In this document: one piece after another, positions 9,029 through 17,328 of the stretch | How the letters are laid out: every line of letters begins with the position of its first letter | Position numbering within the stretch: position 1 is the stretch's first letter | Source of the DNA: JAFDVL01 sp963794955 | GTDB lineage: Bacteria; Acidobacteriota; Blastocatellia; RBC074 | Assembly (NCBI GenBank): GCA_963794955.1 | Contig: CAWCGF010000012.1 | Location: 1 to 64,000, forward strand | DNA: 64,000 nt | Reading direction: 5' to 3' | The notes under the pieces: model-generated | What the model was told of the DNA's origin: nothing | What the model saw: only the letters and a program-made list of their open reading frames with translations | The model's database searches: none | Made by a program: the position numbers and the translations under genes

Positions 9029-10396
9029 TCACCGTTTTGGTTTGGCTTTCACTTTAGCCGAAGATTTCTTTGCCTTTTTACTCGCAGGTTTTGTCCTGAC
9101 AGTTGACAGGGCGGCTGCCTTTGGCGGTGCCTGTTCGCCAGAGAGTTTTTCCATAAATGCCAGAGCTGCATGCAAATCGCCTTTGCCCGCTTGTAGAGTT
9201 AAGGTCTGCAATTCATCCACAAATGCTGTAGCGCGGGTTGTCTTCAAATTGAAGTAAGAACTCAGCAACACCTGCTCGGCGTTCAGCCCATAAATGCGTT
9301 CGTCATACTGCTTAACCACCGAAGCACCATCTGACGTGGTTTCCATTACGAAGATGTTTTCCTTGTTAACTGAGCCAGCCACAATTGGGCTATGCGTGGT
9401 GAAGACGAATTGCAGATTTGGTAGTGTTTCCGCGATTGTCGCAATCACTGAGCGTTGCCATTCAGGGTGCAGGTGTAGATCTATTTCGTCTACCAACACA
9501 ATGCCACGATTATCTACGAGCTTGGCTCCTTTCGGCGCGCCCATACAAATGTGATAGAGCAAATCTGCGATCCAGCCAATGTAGGCGCGATAGCCGTCTG
9601 AGAGCGCGCCAAACGGGGCTTTCGTGCCGTTGATCTCAAACAGATATTCACCTTGCTCGAGTTCGCCCGCAAAAGAAGCACCTTCAGGCAAGAGACGATT
9701 GATGAGGTTGACGACTTGTTTGTGACGACCGGGGTTTTCTTTGCGAAAATTGGGGAGCCAGGAGGCGAGCGGAACCAGCGAGATATGATTTTCAAATAAG
9801 CCCGCGACTCGTTCATAGCGAAGTAAGCGGGCTTTTCGGCGAGCACTCAAATCAATTCTATCGGAATCTTCAACACGACGAGAGGCACCATAGCCAACAA
9901 CTAGGAAAGCTGACGATTTATCATCATACATCTGTTCCCAATATCCGAAAGGCAGGTGTGGCCCCTCTCCTTCATTGCCAGCGAGCAGCGATTCAACGTC
10001 TTTATTACGTCTAATCTCAAGAGTGAGAAAGGGGCTGCGGTTCTTAGCGGTATATTGACCTAAATCTTGATCATGAATTAGAACTCTGGCTCTAACTTCG
10101 GCGTCGGATTCTTTGAACCCTTCAAGATTGGTTTTAGACAATTGACTATAGTTATCGGTTGCGCTTCGCCGAACGAGCCGATAAGGAACAAATCCTGATT
10201 GCTGAACTACAGGTGACAATACACTCAAAGCAATTGCCTTCAGCACCGTCGTTTTACCTGCGCCGTTATTACCAAGCAACAAGTTGATGTTCGGAAACCG
10301 GAGCGGAGTATCTGTCTCGCGCCCCGGATACTGAAACGTCAAGTCGGCTTCTGCAAAACAGCGCAGGTTCTGGATTTTGATGGAGGTGATATACAA
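9029..10396 (-). CDS. PtuA-like AAA/ABC-type ATPase (Septu-type defence sensor candidate)
   Basis: 455 residues. The start is TTG at 10396, with an AAGGTAAG-like site upstream. No ATG fits the N-terminal MYITSIKIQNLRCF beta-strand typical of AAA_21/OLD-like ATPases. Visible motifs are Walker A GNNGAGKTT (42-50), signature-like LSDGYR (265-270), Walker B IVLVDEID (299-306) followed by LHLHPEWQ, and the H-loop TTHSP (333-337). The C-terminus (~425-455) is a Lys/Ala-rich tail that may bind nucleic acid. It is directly followed by the HNH gene. The two-gene order ATPase then HNH matches Septu (PtuA, PtuB). It starts 12 bases after the frameshift-corrected end of the acylase gene. Confidence 0.85.
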   Translation of the reverse strand: MYITSIKIQNLRCFAEADLTFQYPGRETDTPLRFPNINLLLGNNGAGKTTVLKAIALSVLSPVVQQSGFVPYRLVRRSATDNYSQLSKTNLEGFKESDAEVRARVLIHDQDLGQYTAKNRSPFLTLEIRRNKDVESLLAGNEGEGPHLPFGYWEQMYDDKSSAFLVVGYGASRRVEDSDRIDLSARRKARLLRYERVAGLFENHISLVPLASWLPNFRKENPGRHKQVVNLINRLLPEGASFAGELEQGEYLFEINGTKAPFGALSDGYRAYIGWIADLLYHICMGAPKGAKLVDNRGIVLVDEIDLHLHPEWQRSVIATIAETLPNLQFVFTTHSPIVAGSVNKENIFVMETTSDGASVVKQYDERIYGLNAEQVLLSSYFNLKTTRATAFVDELQTLTLQAGKGDLHAALAFMEKLSGEQAPPKAAALSTVRTKPASKKAKKSSAKVKAKPKR

Positions 10397-10408
10397 GCGT
10401 CTTACCTT

Positions 10409-12653
10409 TTATTTTCCTGCTGCACGCGCCATCGCTTCGCCTGGATGATAGGAGCTTTCCAGATTCATTTTGATCTCTTCGAGCGTAAACCACGCCGGTT
10501 TGTATTGCCCTTTGGCGTACAACTCCGCCTGATCGAAATAATGTTTCGACGTAGGATCGTGCCGTTGACCGAATTGCAGAATCGAACGCGCCTGCACTTT
10601 GGGGCCGAACTCGATGACGCTGGCGTAACGAATGGCCTGCGATGGCGTAACGGCGTTTCTGCCCCTTGGCTTCGGGCGAATAGACGTTGAAGATAATGCC
10701 AATCGGGTTGCCAGGGCCACCGGCTACGGGCAGGCTGGGGCGGGCGTCGCTGAAGGGTTCTAACGCGTTGCTAGTGTGAATGCGTTGCAAGCGATTGATG
10801 TCGCCCCACGCGATTTGCCACGTTCCCCACTTCTTTTCCAAATCCCCCAGTACATATTCCAGCACCGCAACTTTCGGAGAGGGGTTGTCTTTCACCATGC
10901 GCTGCGCGGCGGATTGCTGCGAGGTGTAAAACCACAGCGTAAAGACGGTCATCGGGACAGACTCAATCGTGCTGATGCCGTTCCAGGATTTCAGCATTGT
11001 GATTGCTTCCGCAACTTTTGCAGCGCGCGCCGGGTCAGCGGCTTTCAGCTTTTCCCATTCGGCAACCAGCGCCGGGATTTGTGTTTCGGCTTCGATCACG
11101 CGTGTGTCAAAGCCCGCTCTGGCCCATTCTTCAAAGGTGAATTTATTTGACCCGGTCAGGATGCGGCGTGAAGTGCGCCCGCGAGCATTATCTGGTTCCG
11201 TGACCATGTATTTGGGATATTTCGCCGCGTCGAGATTGCCTTTGCTTTCGTCGGTGGCCAGAAACGGCGTGCCATTGCAATTCTGCGCGAAGCCTGCCGG
11301 TGGATTCAAAAGCTGCGGCAACTCGTCCAGCTTGTGATAGCCCTTCCATTCCGTGCCGGGATCGCTGCCATCCACCGGTTTCGACCAATCGTATTTCTGA
11401 TCGCGAAGGGGAACTGCGCCGTTGTACAGATACCAGATATTGCCATCGCGGTCGGCGTACATCGTATTGAACATCGCCATCGCGTTGCGTGCCATCGCGG
11501 CTTTGAACTCCTTCAGGTTTTTCGCCTTGCCCATCAGGTAGCGTTGCTCGAATGAGCCGCCTTCTTCATAACGCGCCATGCGAATGGTCAACGGAGTGCC
11601 GTCCAGTAATGCGACGACGGGGCCGTGATGCGTTTTGCGGAATTTGAACGTGCGCGTTGCCAATCCCGTGTCGGCTTTGACCTTGATCGCCTCTGTCCAT
11701 TCGGTCGCGGTTTTGTAGCCGTTACCGTATTTGTAATTCAATGGATTCTTCGGGTCGTCAAATTTCTCAGCCCATACGTCCACGATGTCAGGATCGTTGA
11801 CCGTGTGGCTCCAACCCAAATATTCGTTGTGACCGAGTGTCGGAAAGGGCGAACCGGGGAACGAAGCACCAGACAAATTCCAGCCGCTGCCGCTGTGCAA
11901 ATGGCCTTCAATCCATTGGCCGGGACCGAAGAACGGTTGATGTGGATTGATGAAGAGCATCGCGTGACCGGAAGCGGATCGTTGTGGGGTGATCGCCCAG
12001 GTGTTCGACCCGATTTGCGCGGAGTCGGTTAATTCCGCTGCGATTTCCGCCAACCGTTCCGGCGTGTGCGGCGGCAGCGCCTTGGTTATGCCGTTCGCTT
12101 TGACTTCGACGATGGCATCGCGCTTTGCTTTCGCCGAGAGACCACCTTTATTGAAGATGAACAACTGATATTCAGCGAAGCGACGAAAGGCAATGACTTG
12201 CCACGGCTCAAATTTGGTGATGAGGCGCGGTTTGACGTTTGGATTTTTGGCTAGGAAGTAATTCAAGCCGTCGGCGGTCGCCTGACAAAAGCCCTGCACT
12301 TGCGGGCTGAGCTTTTGATATTCCGCTTGCGAAATTTTCACGACTTCCAGTTGGCGATTGAGGATATCAGAATCCAATCCGCGCTCGCCATTGACTTCAG
12401 CCGAGCGCCCAATCGCTTGAATGTAGCTGTCTTCGATCTGCCAGAAATTGTCTTCGGCCTGCGCGTAAATAAAGCCAAACATTACGCTGTAATCGGTCGG
12501 GCCGTACACATGCGGCACACCAAATTTGTCGCGGTAAATCGTGACCGAATGGGCGAGCTTTTCGAGATCAGTTTTCGGCGCAGACAAAGCTAGGACAGGC
12601 AGCAGTAAGGCTGCGAAGAGCAGCGCACAAAGTTGACGAACAGGGATTTTCAT
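10409..12653 (-). CDS. Penicillin acylase family protein, frameshifted near its C-terminus
   Basis: The start is the ATG at 12653 (GGAGG 5 bases upstream), opening the signal peptide MKIPVRQLCALLFAALLLPVLALSA. The family pattern is present: YRDKFGVPHVYG, AQAEDNFWQIEDSY, and the beta-chain nucleophile Ser216 in I-G-S-N-T-W. The frame is intact to about 10630 (…KRRYAIAGHS). It then runs into nonsense and would end at 10269, inside the ATPase gene. Removing one T of the minus-strand TCGTTACG (10627-10628) restores Y-A-S-V-I-E-F-G-P-K and a normal C-terminus ending A-R-A-A-G-K at 10409. So the gene is either broken at its last ~73 residues or carries a sequence error. Its substrate is unknown, and it resembles the acylase at 3856 only in the family motifs. 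Confidence 0.88.
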
Positions 12654-12696
12654 TGGTTCCTCCGCTGACAATAAAAATTAGGGCAGATCAACTCGT

Positions 12697-13101
12697 TCAA
12701 TAAATGGTTGTGACTTTCACTCCCTGCACGCGACTGAAGGGAGAAGTTGGTCGCTCCGCCGTGATGAACTCATCTGCTTGCGCCAATAACGCCGCAGCAA
12801 TGTGTAGCGCATCCAGCGCCGCCAAGCCGTATTTTTCGCCAGTTCGTGTTGCTTCGTCATACATGGCAGCAAAATCTTCGACCCACCCATCAACCAGCCG
12901 GAAGTAATCATAATAAAATTCCTGTTCTTGCTGATTGCGGTAAAAGACGGTCTTGGGCAGCAACTCAAGTTTGACGAATGGGGAACAAATAAATTCTCGA
13001 CTTGGATCATTGATGATCGTCAAGGCTCGCATCTTTCCTGCTGCCTCTCCGCGCCAAGCGACAATCAATACACCTGTATCAAGAAAGGTCTTGATCGCCA
13101 T
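12697..13101 (-). CDS. PIN-domain ribonuclease toxin (VapC-like)
   Basis: 134 residues from ATG 13101. The PIN acidic residues are in place: D8 in F-L-D-T-G-V-L, E46 in K-L-E-L-L, D97 in A-A-L-D-A-L-H, and further acidic residues near D110/E116 in Q-A-D-E-F-I-T-A-E. These coordinate metal in single-strand RNA-cleaving VapC toxins. It follows a 62-residue gene by 3 bases, the usual antitoxin-toxin arrangement. It could instead be a solitary PIN nuclease with a different partner, but tight linkage favours a toxin-antitoxin module. The target RNA cannot be told from sequence. Confidence 0.85.
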   Translation of the reverse strand: MAIKTFLDTGVLIVAWRGEAAGKMRALTIINDPSREFICSPFVKLELLPKTVFYRNQQEQEFYYDYFRLVDGWVEDFAAMYDEATRTGEKYGLAALDALHIAAALLAQADEFITAERPTSPFSRVQGVKVTTIY

Positions 13102-13104
13102 CTT

Positions 13105-13293
13105 TTATTCCCTTCCCAAGTATTCCCGGATTTCTTCGGGTGTCATAGGTGCTAATCCTTCTTCTGCGGCTTTGAGCGAACGTTCAATCATCCGCGCCAC
13201 GATTTCATTGCGCGGGTTGAGCGAAAGCAAGAGGCGGCGTTGCTCGGCAATTTCGGCCTGATTGATTTGTGGTTTGGGTTCTCGTTTATTCAT
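13105..13293 (-). CDS. Small antitoxin-like protein upstream of the PIN toxin
   Basis: 62 residues, ATG at 13293 with a weak AGAG site. The protein is highly charged and helical: a polar N-terminus (K-R-E-P-K-P), then E-Q-R-R-L-L-L-S-L-N-P-R-N-E-I-V-A-R-M-I-E-R-S-L-K-A, and an acidic end T-P-E-E-I-R-E-Y-L-G. No standard DNA-binding fold (MazE/AbrB, RHH or Phd) is obvious. It is called an antitoxin only because it ends 3 bases before a PIN toxin gene and has the expected size and charge. Confidence 0.7.
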   Translation of the reverse strand: MNKREPKPQINQAEIAEQRRLLLSLNPRNEIVARMIERSLKAAEEGLAPMTPEEIREYLGRE

Positions 13294-13315
13294 AAATCTA
13301 CTCTTTTCGTAAAGC

Positions 13316-14290
13316 TTATTCGTTCGTTGCGGCTTGGCTGTAATTCTTCAGCTTGCGCAACTGTCCATGCCACGGCGGAATCACAATCGTAACGTTGCCG
13401 CTGCATTTCACCTGACAGGCCATCCGAATCGGCGAATCCTTTGCCCCCGTGAAGCCGTCGTAGCAAAACACATTCGTCGCCTTGTCAATTTCGCGCGGCG
13501 TCGGCGGCGAAAGCTTGGCCGTGTCCGACAACACACCGACCCAGCATGTGCCACAAGCGCAGGTGCGGCATTCGACCGGAATCGGACCTTCGCCTTCTTT
13601 GCAACGTGGTTCGTTCAAGTGGTGTGGGCGTTTGTCTTCCGCCGCCGCCATCGTAATGTCTTGCAGATTAATAACAGGAAATTTCGCTTCTTCGACGTTT
13701 TCATTGAAAGTGACGGTGAACCGCTTGTCTATGCTGCGCAGGAAGCTGAAGAGTCCCTGGCTGCTATCAGTGTTGCGCGCGGCAAGGACTTGTTCCGGCG
13801 AAATCGTCGGATGCCGAATGGTCATCACCGCAGCGAATTGCATTTTCTCCAGTCCTACTTGTTCCAGCGTCATAAATGCCACCGCCGTGATGCCGACCAG
13901 CAACGAGGGAGGCGCGTTGACTTGAGCCGCCACTTGGTTGGCAACCGCCAGGATTTGTTCCGGCAAGGGCACGGTGTCATTGGCGGTCTTGGCGTATGTG
14001 ACCACCGCCTGTTTGACCTGCGGCCAGTAGCGATGTCCGTATAGAAATTGCGCTGACTCATCCACTTGCTCGGCGAGCAGATAGTTCCCTTTGAGGATCA
14101 ACTCCGTCTCGAATTGCTGGCGATCCGTGGCGGCGTCAAACGCACGTTTGAGCCGGAGCGGAAAGAACGAAAACCAGATACGGGTGGCGCGGGCGTCTAC
14201 CGCGTGCATGTGGGGTTCCAGTTTAAAGAGCACCTGCAACCAATCGGTATCGTCGTGCTGCTTAAGAAATGACTCGAATGAATTCGACAT
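13316..14290 (-). CDS. Two-domain protein with C-terminal [2Fe-2S] ferredoxin domain
   Basis: 324 residues. The start is ATG 14290, with a GGAG site upstream; a longer open frame before it is unsupported. The N-terminal ~215 residues are helical and unrecognised (L-F-K-L-E-P-H-M-H-A-V-D-A-R-A at 22-36). The C-terminal part has ferredoxin-type cysteines C241, C244, C246 and C249, then C292 and C296 after a gap, with P-V-E-C-R-T-C-A-C-G-T-C resembling the plant-type C-x4-C-x2-C cluster loop. It probably donates or accepts electrons in the cytoplasm; the partner is unknown. The next gene upstream on the same strand is the ArsR regulator at 14441, with a 150-base gap. Confidence 0.75.
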   Translation of the reverse strand: MSNSFESFLKQHDDTDWLQVLFKLEPHMHAVDARATRIWFSFFPLRLKRAFDAATDRQQFETELILKGNYLLAEQVDESAQFLYGHRYWPQVKQAVVTYAKTANDTVPLPEQILAVANQVAAQVNAPPSLLVGITAVAFMTLEQVGLEKMQFAAVMTIRHPTISPEQVLAARNTDSSQGLFSFLRSIDKRFTVTFNENVEEAKFPVINLQDITMAAAEDKRPHHLNEPRCKEGEGPIPVECRTCACGTCWVGVLSDTAKLSPPTPREIDKATNVFCYDGFTGAKDSPIRMACQVKCSGNVTIVIPPWHGQLRKLKNYSQAATNE

Positions 14291-14440
14291 CAACAAAGAC
14301 TCCTTCTTCCATTTATGTGAAATGTGATGCGTGAAATGAGAGGAAAAGATACTCGGCGGAAGCACAGAAATCAAAAGGCAAAAGGCAAACTGGGGATTCA
14401 GGAGTAAGCCTTTGCTAAAATCAACCCAACGTGCCGCCTG

Positions 14441-14854
14441 TCAGTTACGACTGTTGGCCTTTTGCCTGTTGCCCTTTACCCGTTGCTTTTCGACGAAGCC
14501 ATTGGCCTTTTGCTTTTGCAGAAAGACGCCGGCCTGCGCCGTCAAATGCTGCTGAATGCTGTGACAGACAACCTCGCAAAGCTGAAAAACCGATTCGTCG
14601 GCAATGCGGTAATAGACAGTATTGCCATCTTGTCGCCGCGCGATCAGCCCTGCGTCCTGCAACGTTTTCAAATGCTTGCTGACGTTGGGCTGTGAGGCAG
14701 CCACCGCTTCCGTCACGTCGGTTACGCGCTGCTCACCGTCTTGCAAGGCGTTCAGGATGCGCAGCCGCATGGGATCGCCTAAGACTTTGAAGCGCGCCGC
14801 AATCAGATTCAGTGCAGCGGGGGTGAGAATTGTTTTACCTGCCATAGTTTTCAT
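14441..14854 (-). CDS. ArsR/SmtB-family transcriptional regulator, putative sulfur-species sensor
   Basis: 137 residues from ATG 14854 (a second in-frame ATG lies at 14845). It has a winged-helix ArsR pattern: F-K-V-L-G-D-P-M-R-L-R-I-L at 22-34 and recognition helix S-Q-P-N-V-S-K-H-L-K-T-L at 54-65. The only cysteines are C93 and C97 (L-C-E-V-V-C) in the C-terminal helix. BigR/SqrR-type persulfide sensors use one cysteine near residue 41 and one near 107, so this protein would need a different disulfide or metal site. It is divergent from rhodanese and persulfide-dioxygenase-like genes, with a palindrome over their promoter, implying that it represses them. Confidence 0.85.
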   Translation of the reverse strand: MKTMAGKTILTPAALNLIAARFKVLGDPMRLRILNALQDGEQRVTDVTEAVAASQPNVSKHLKTLQDAGLIARRQDGNTVYYRIADESVFQLCEVVCHSIQQHLTAQAGVFLQKQKANGFVEKQRVKGNRQKANSRN

Positions 14855-14865
14855 CCAATCCTATC

Positions 14866-14896
14866 TTGACAATATAACCATAAAGGAATATGGTTA
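14866..14896 (+). promoter_or_regulatory. Sigma-70 promoter overlapped by an operator-like inverted repeat
   Basis: TTGACA (14866-14871), a 17-base spacer and TATGGT (14889-14894) face the rhodanese operon. A perfect 8-base inverted repeat, TAACCATA (14875-14882) and TATGGTTA (14889-14896) with a 6-base gap, covers the spacer and -10 element. This is where an ArsR-family dimer would block polymerase. The divergent arsR-type gene starts 12 bases from the -35 box. Confidence 0.7.
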
Positions 14897-14937
14897 ATTA
14901 TACGCGAATAATTTTTCGACGCAATGGAGAAAAAAAG

Positions 14938-15501
14938 ATGACTAAAGTGATAAACCGCTGCACCGTAAATGAATTGAATATGCGCCTGGCAAACCAGGCG
15001 GATTGCCAGGTAATAGATGTCCGCGAGTATTCTGAATACGAAACCGAGCGCATTCCCAACACTAAACTGGTTCCGCTTTCTGCTTTGGAGCAAAACGCCG
15101 GGGCGATTGATAACACGCGGCAAATTTTTGTCATGTGTCGGTCAGGCAAGCGCGCCGCACAGGCTGCCGAGCGCCTGGCGAAACTCGGCTTCAAGCACTT
15201 GACCGTCGTGGACGGCGGAATGCTGGCCTGGGACGCGGCTGGATTACCGATAGAAAAAGGCACCGGCAAGGTTTGGTCGTTGGAGCGGCAAGTTCGTTTC
15301 ACGGCTGGCTTGCTCGTGTTGGTAGGTGTCTTGCTGGCGGCATTTGTGCATCCGTATTTCATCGCCTTGTCGGGCTTCATTGGGGCCGGACTGGTCTTTG
15401 CCTCAGTGACGGATACCTGTGCGATGGGGATGATGTTGGCGAAAATGCCGTGGAATCAAAAGCCGGAAACGGCTGCCTGTGAAGTCAAAGCAAATGCCTG
15501 A
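14938..15501 (+). CDS. Membrane-anchored rhodanese sulfurtransferase (YgaP-like)
   Basis: 187 residues, ATG at 14938 with TGGAGA 7 bases before it. Residues 1-100 are a rhodanese domain with V-I-D-V-R-E-Y-S-E-Y and the catalytic Cys67 in the loop C-R-S-G-K-R. The C-terminal part (~120-175) has two hydrophobic segments and the DUF2892 pattern ending T-D-T-C-A-M-G, as in E. coli YgaP, an inner-membrane sulfurtransferase. It would shuttle sulfane sulfur at the membrane. The next gene starts 22 bases after its stop, and both lie downstream of the same predicted promoter. Confidence 0.9.
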   Translation: MTKVINRCTVNELNMRLANQADCQVIDVREYSEYETERIPNTKLVPLSALEQNAGAIDNTRQIFVMCRSGKRAAQAAERLAKLGFKHLTVVDGGMLAWDAAGLPIEKGTGKVWSLERQVRFTAGLLVLVGVLLAAFVHPYFIALSGFIGAGLVFASVTDTCAMGMMLAKMPWNQKPETAACEVKANA

Positions 15502-15523
15502 AAAGTTCATTGAAGGAGAGATT

Positions 15524-16927
15524 ATGTACTTCAAGCAATTCTATCTTGGCTGTCTGGCGCATGCTTCGTACCTGATCGGTTCGGAGGGCGAAGCTGTTGT
15601 CGTTGACCCGCAACGCGATGTCGAGCAGTACATCGCAGAAGCCCAGGCCAAGGGGCTGACCATCAAATATGTTATCGAAACGCACCTGCACGCCGATTTC
15701 GTGAGCGGGCATCAGGAGCTAGCCGCGCGCACCGGAGCGACGATCATCTTTGGGCAAAAAGCGAATGCTGCGTTTGTGCATCTGCCGGCCAAAGATGGCG
15801 ACGAATTCTACGTCGGTGCGCTCACGCTGCGCGTGTGGGAGACGCCCGGTCACACCCCCGAAAGCATTTCGATTCTGGTCGAAGAAGCGGGCCACATCAC
15901 CAAAGTTTTGACCGGCGACACGTTGTTCATTGGCGATGTCGGGCGACCGGATTTGGTCGGCTCGAAAGGCTTCACGGCAGAGCAGATGGCGACGATGTTG
16001 TATGACAGCTTGCATAATAAGTTGCTGACGCTCAATGACAGCGTCGAAGTTTGGCCGGCCCACGGTGCGGGCAGTTTGTGTGGGCGCAATATGTCAAAAG
16101 AAACCTCGTCCACGATAGGGCAACAACGCCAATTCAATTATGCGCTCAAGCCGATGCCCCCAGCGGAATTCGTCAAAATGATGACGACGGACTTGCCGGA
16201 AGTTCCGGTGTACTTCTCGAAAGATGTTGAGATCAATCGCACGGGCGCTGCTGGCCTGGAAGAGTTGCCTCGCCCGGCGGAGTTATCGCCTGCCGCCGTG
16301 CAGCAAATGGCACAGACAGGCACGACGATTCTGGATGTGCGGTCGTCCGCCGCGTTTGGCAACGGGCACATTCCAGGCGCATTGAATATTGGGTTAGGCG
16401 GACAATTCGCTTCGTGGGCGGGGACGTTGCTTTCCCTCGGCACGCCAATTGTCATCGTGGCCGAAGATCACGACCAGGTGGATGAAGCCGTGACGCGGTT
16501 GGCGCGTGTCGGTATCGAAACTGTCAAAGGCTATCTGGGCGGTGGAATGTACGCCTGGGATCAGGCGGCCTTGCCGCTTGCTGCCATCGCCCAAATGCCG
16601 GTGGATGAGTTGCATCATCAGTTGGAAGAACACGCTGATCTGCAAATCATAGACGTGCGTCGTCCGACAGAATTTGCGACGGGACATGTGCCGGGCGCAA
16701 TCAATGCGCAGCTTGCGCATTTGGAAGAAGCGTTGTCCCAGTTCGATCCGCAACGCCCGACCGCCGTTATTTGCGCAGGTGGCTATCGTTCGACCGCCGC
16801 GACCAGCGTGCTGGCACAACACGGCTTTGCGCAACTTTTCAATGTAGTCGGCGGGGCCAGCGCGTGGAACAATGCCGGTTACGAAGTGGAAGGCGATGCC
16901 TCCGCGACGTGTCAGCGATCCGCTTAA
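15524..16927 (+). CDS. Persulfide dioxygenase-like MBL-fold protein fused to two rhodanese domains
   Basis: 467 residues from ATG 15524 (AAGGAG site 7 bases upstream). The N-terminal ~240 residues are a metallo-beta-lactamase fold with T-H54-L-H56-A-D58-F-V-S-G-H63 and a later G-D-T-L-F-I-G-D-V-G-R-P-D, the iron-binding pattern of ETHE1/CstB-type persulfide dioxygenases. Two rhodanese domains follow. The first (~260-355) has no catalytic Cys at the expected loop (I-V-I-V-A-E-D). The second (~365-455) has Cys417 in C-A-G-G-Y-R-S. Family knowledge suggests oxidation of persulfides to sulfite and thiosulfate. With the rhodanese-membrane protein and ArsR regulator, it forms a sulfide/persulfide detoxification unit. 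Confidence 0.9.
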   Translation: MYFKQFYLGCLAHASYLIGSEGEAVVVDPQRDVEQYIAEAQAKGLTIKYVIETHLHADFVSGHQELAARTGATIIFGQKANAAFVHLPAKDGDEFYVGALTLRVWETPGHTPESISILVEEAGHITKVLTGDTLFIGDVGRPDLVGSKGFTAEQMATMLYDSLHNKLLTLNDSVEVWPAHGAGSLCGRNMSKETSSTIGQQRQFNYALKPMPPAEFVKMMTTDLPEVPVYFSKDVEINRTGAAGLEELPRPAELSPAAVQQMAQTGTTILDVRSSAAFGNGHIPGALNIGLGGQFASWAGTLLSLGTPIVIVAEDHDQVDEAVTRLARVGIETVKGYLGGGMYAWDQAALPLAAIAQMPVDELHHQLEEHADLQIIDVRRPTEFATGHVPGAINAQLAHLEEALSQFDPQRPTAVICAGGYRSTAATSVLAQHGFAQLFNVVGGASAWNNAGYEVEGDASATCQRSA

Positions 16928-16958
16928 ATTGTGAACTTTGAGTTTTCCTCTCAGACTT

Positions 16959-16996
16959 GGCGATTCGGTTTTCCAACGGATCGCCTTATTTTTTTG
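16959..16996 (+). terminator. Rho-independent terminator after the sulfur operon
   Basis: A GGCGAT...ATCGCC stem is followed by TTATTTTTTTG. It lies 32 bases downstream of the dioxygenase-rhodanese stop codon on the plus strand. Confidence 0.75.
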
Positions 16997-17328
16997 TCTG
17001 GCTTACTTGCCTTCTGGTGCCGCCCGCTGTTGCCTGCCCTCCACTTGACCAGGGCGGCTGGGATGATGAATTATAAGGTGGCTATTTTTTCAGATTTTAG
17101 CTTCTAATCGGCGCTCTGTTGGGGTGTACTCACCGCGCTGCTGAAGAGGTGAGGATGATCGCCGAGAGGAGTCTCCTGAAAACAGCCCAATCTGAATTGC
17201 TCCCCTAGAGCTGATTGGCGACAATAGATAATCTTTGTGACGGATTGAAAGGTACGACCCTCCCCCGGTGTGACCGAATGCAGTAACGAAACAGTTATTC
17301 CCACTACCGACTCGAAAGGACATGACGG
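16997..17328. other. Intergenic spacer upstream of kaiC, no gene seen
   Basis: About 330 bases with no convincing reading frame on either strand. It holds a small GCCCT/AGGGC inverted repeat near 17037-17056 and an AAAGGA ribosome site at about 17314 for kaiC. No clear sigma-70 promoter was recognised. Confidence 0.4.

Noticed and set aside
8135..10396. Retron system
   Set aside because: The HNH and ATPase types also occur with retrons, but no reverse transcriptase or ncRNA was seen on either side.
16997..17328. Riboswitch in the kaiC leader
   Set aside because: Some GC-rich potential pairing is present near 17250-17290, but no conserved aptamer core could be recognised by eye.
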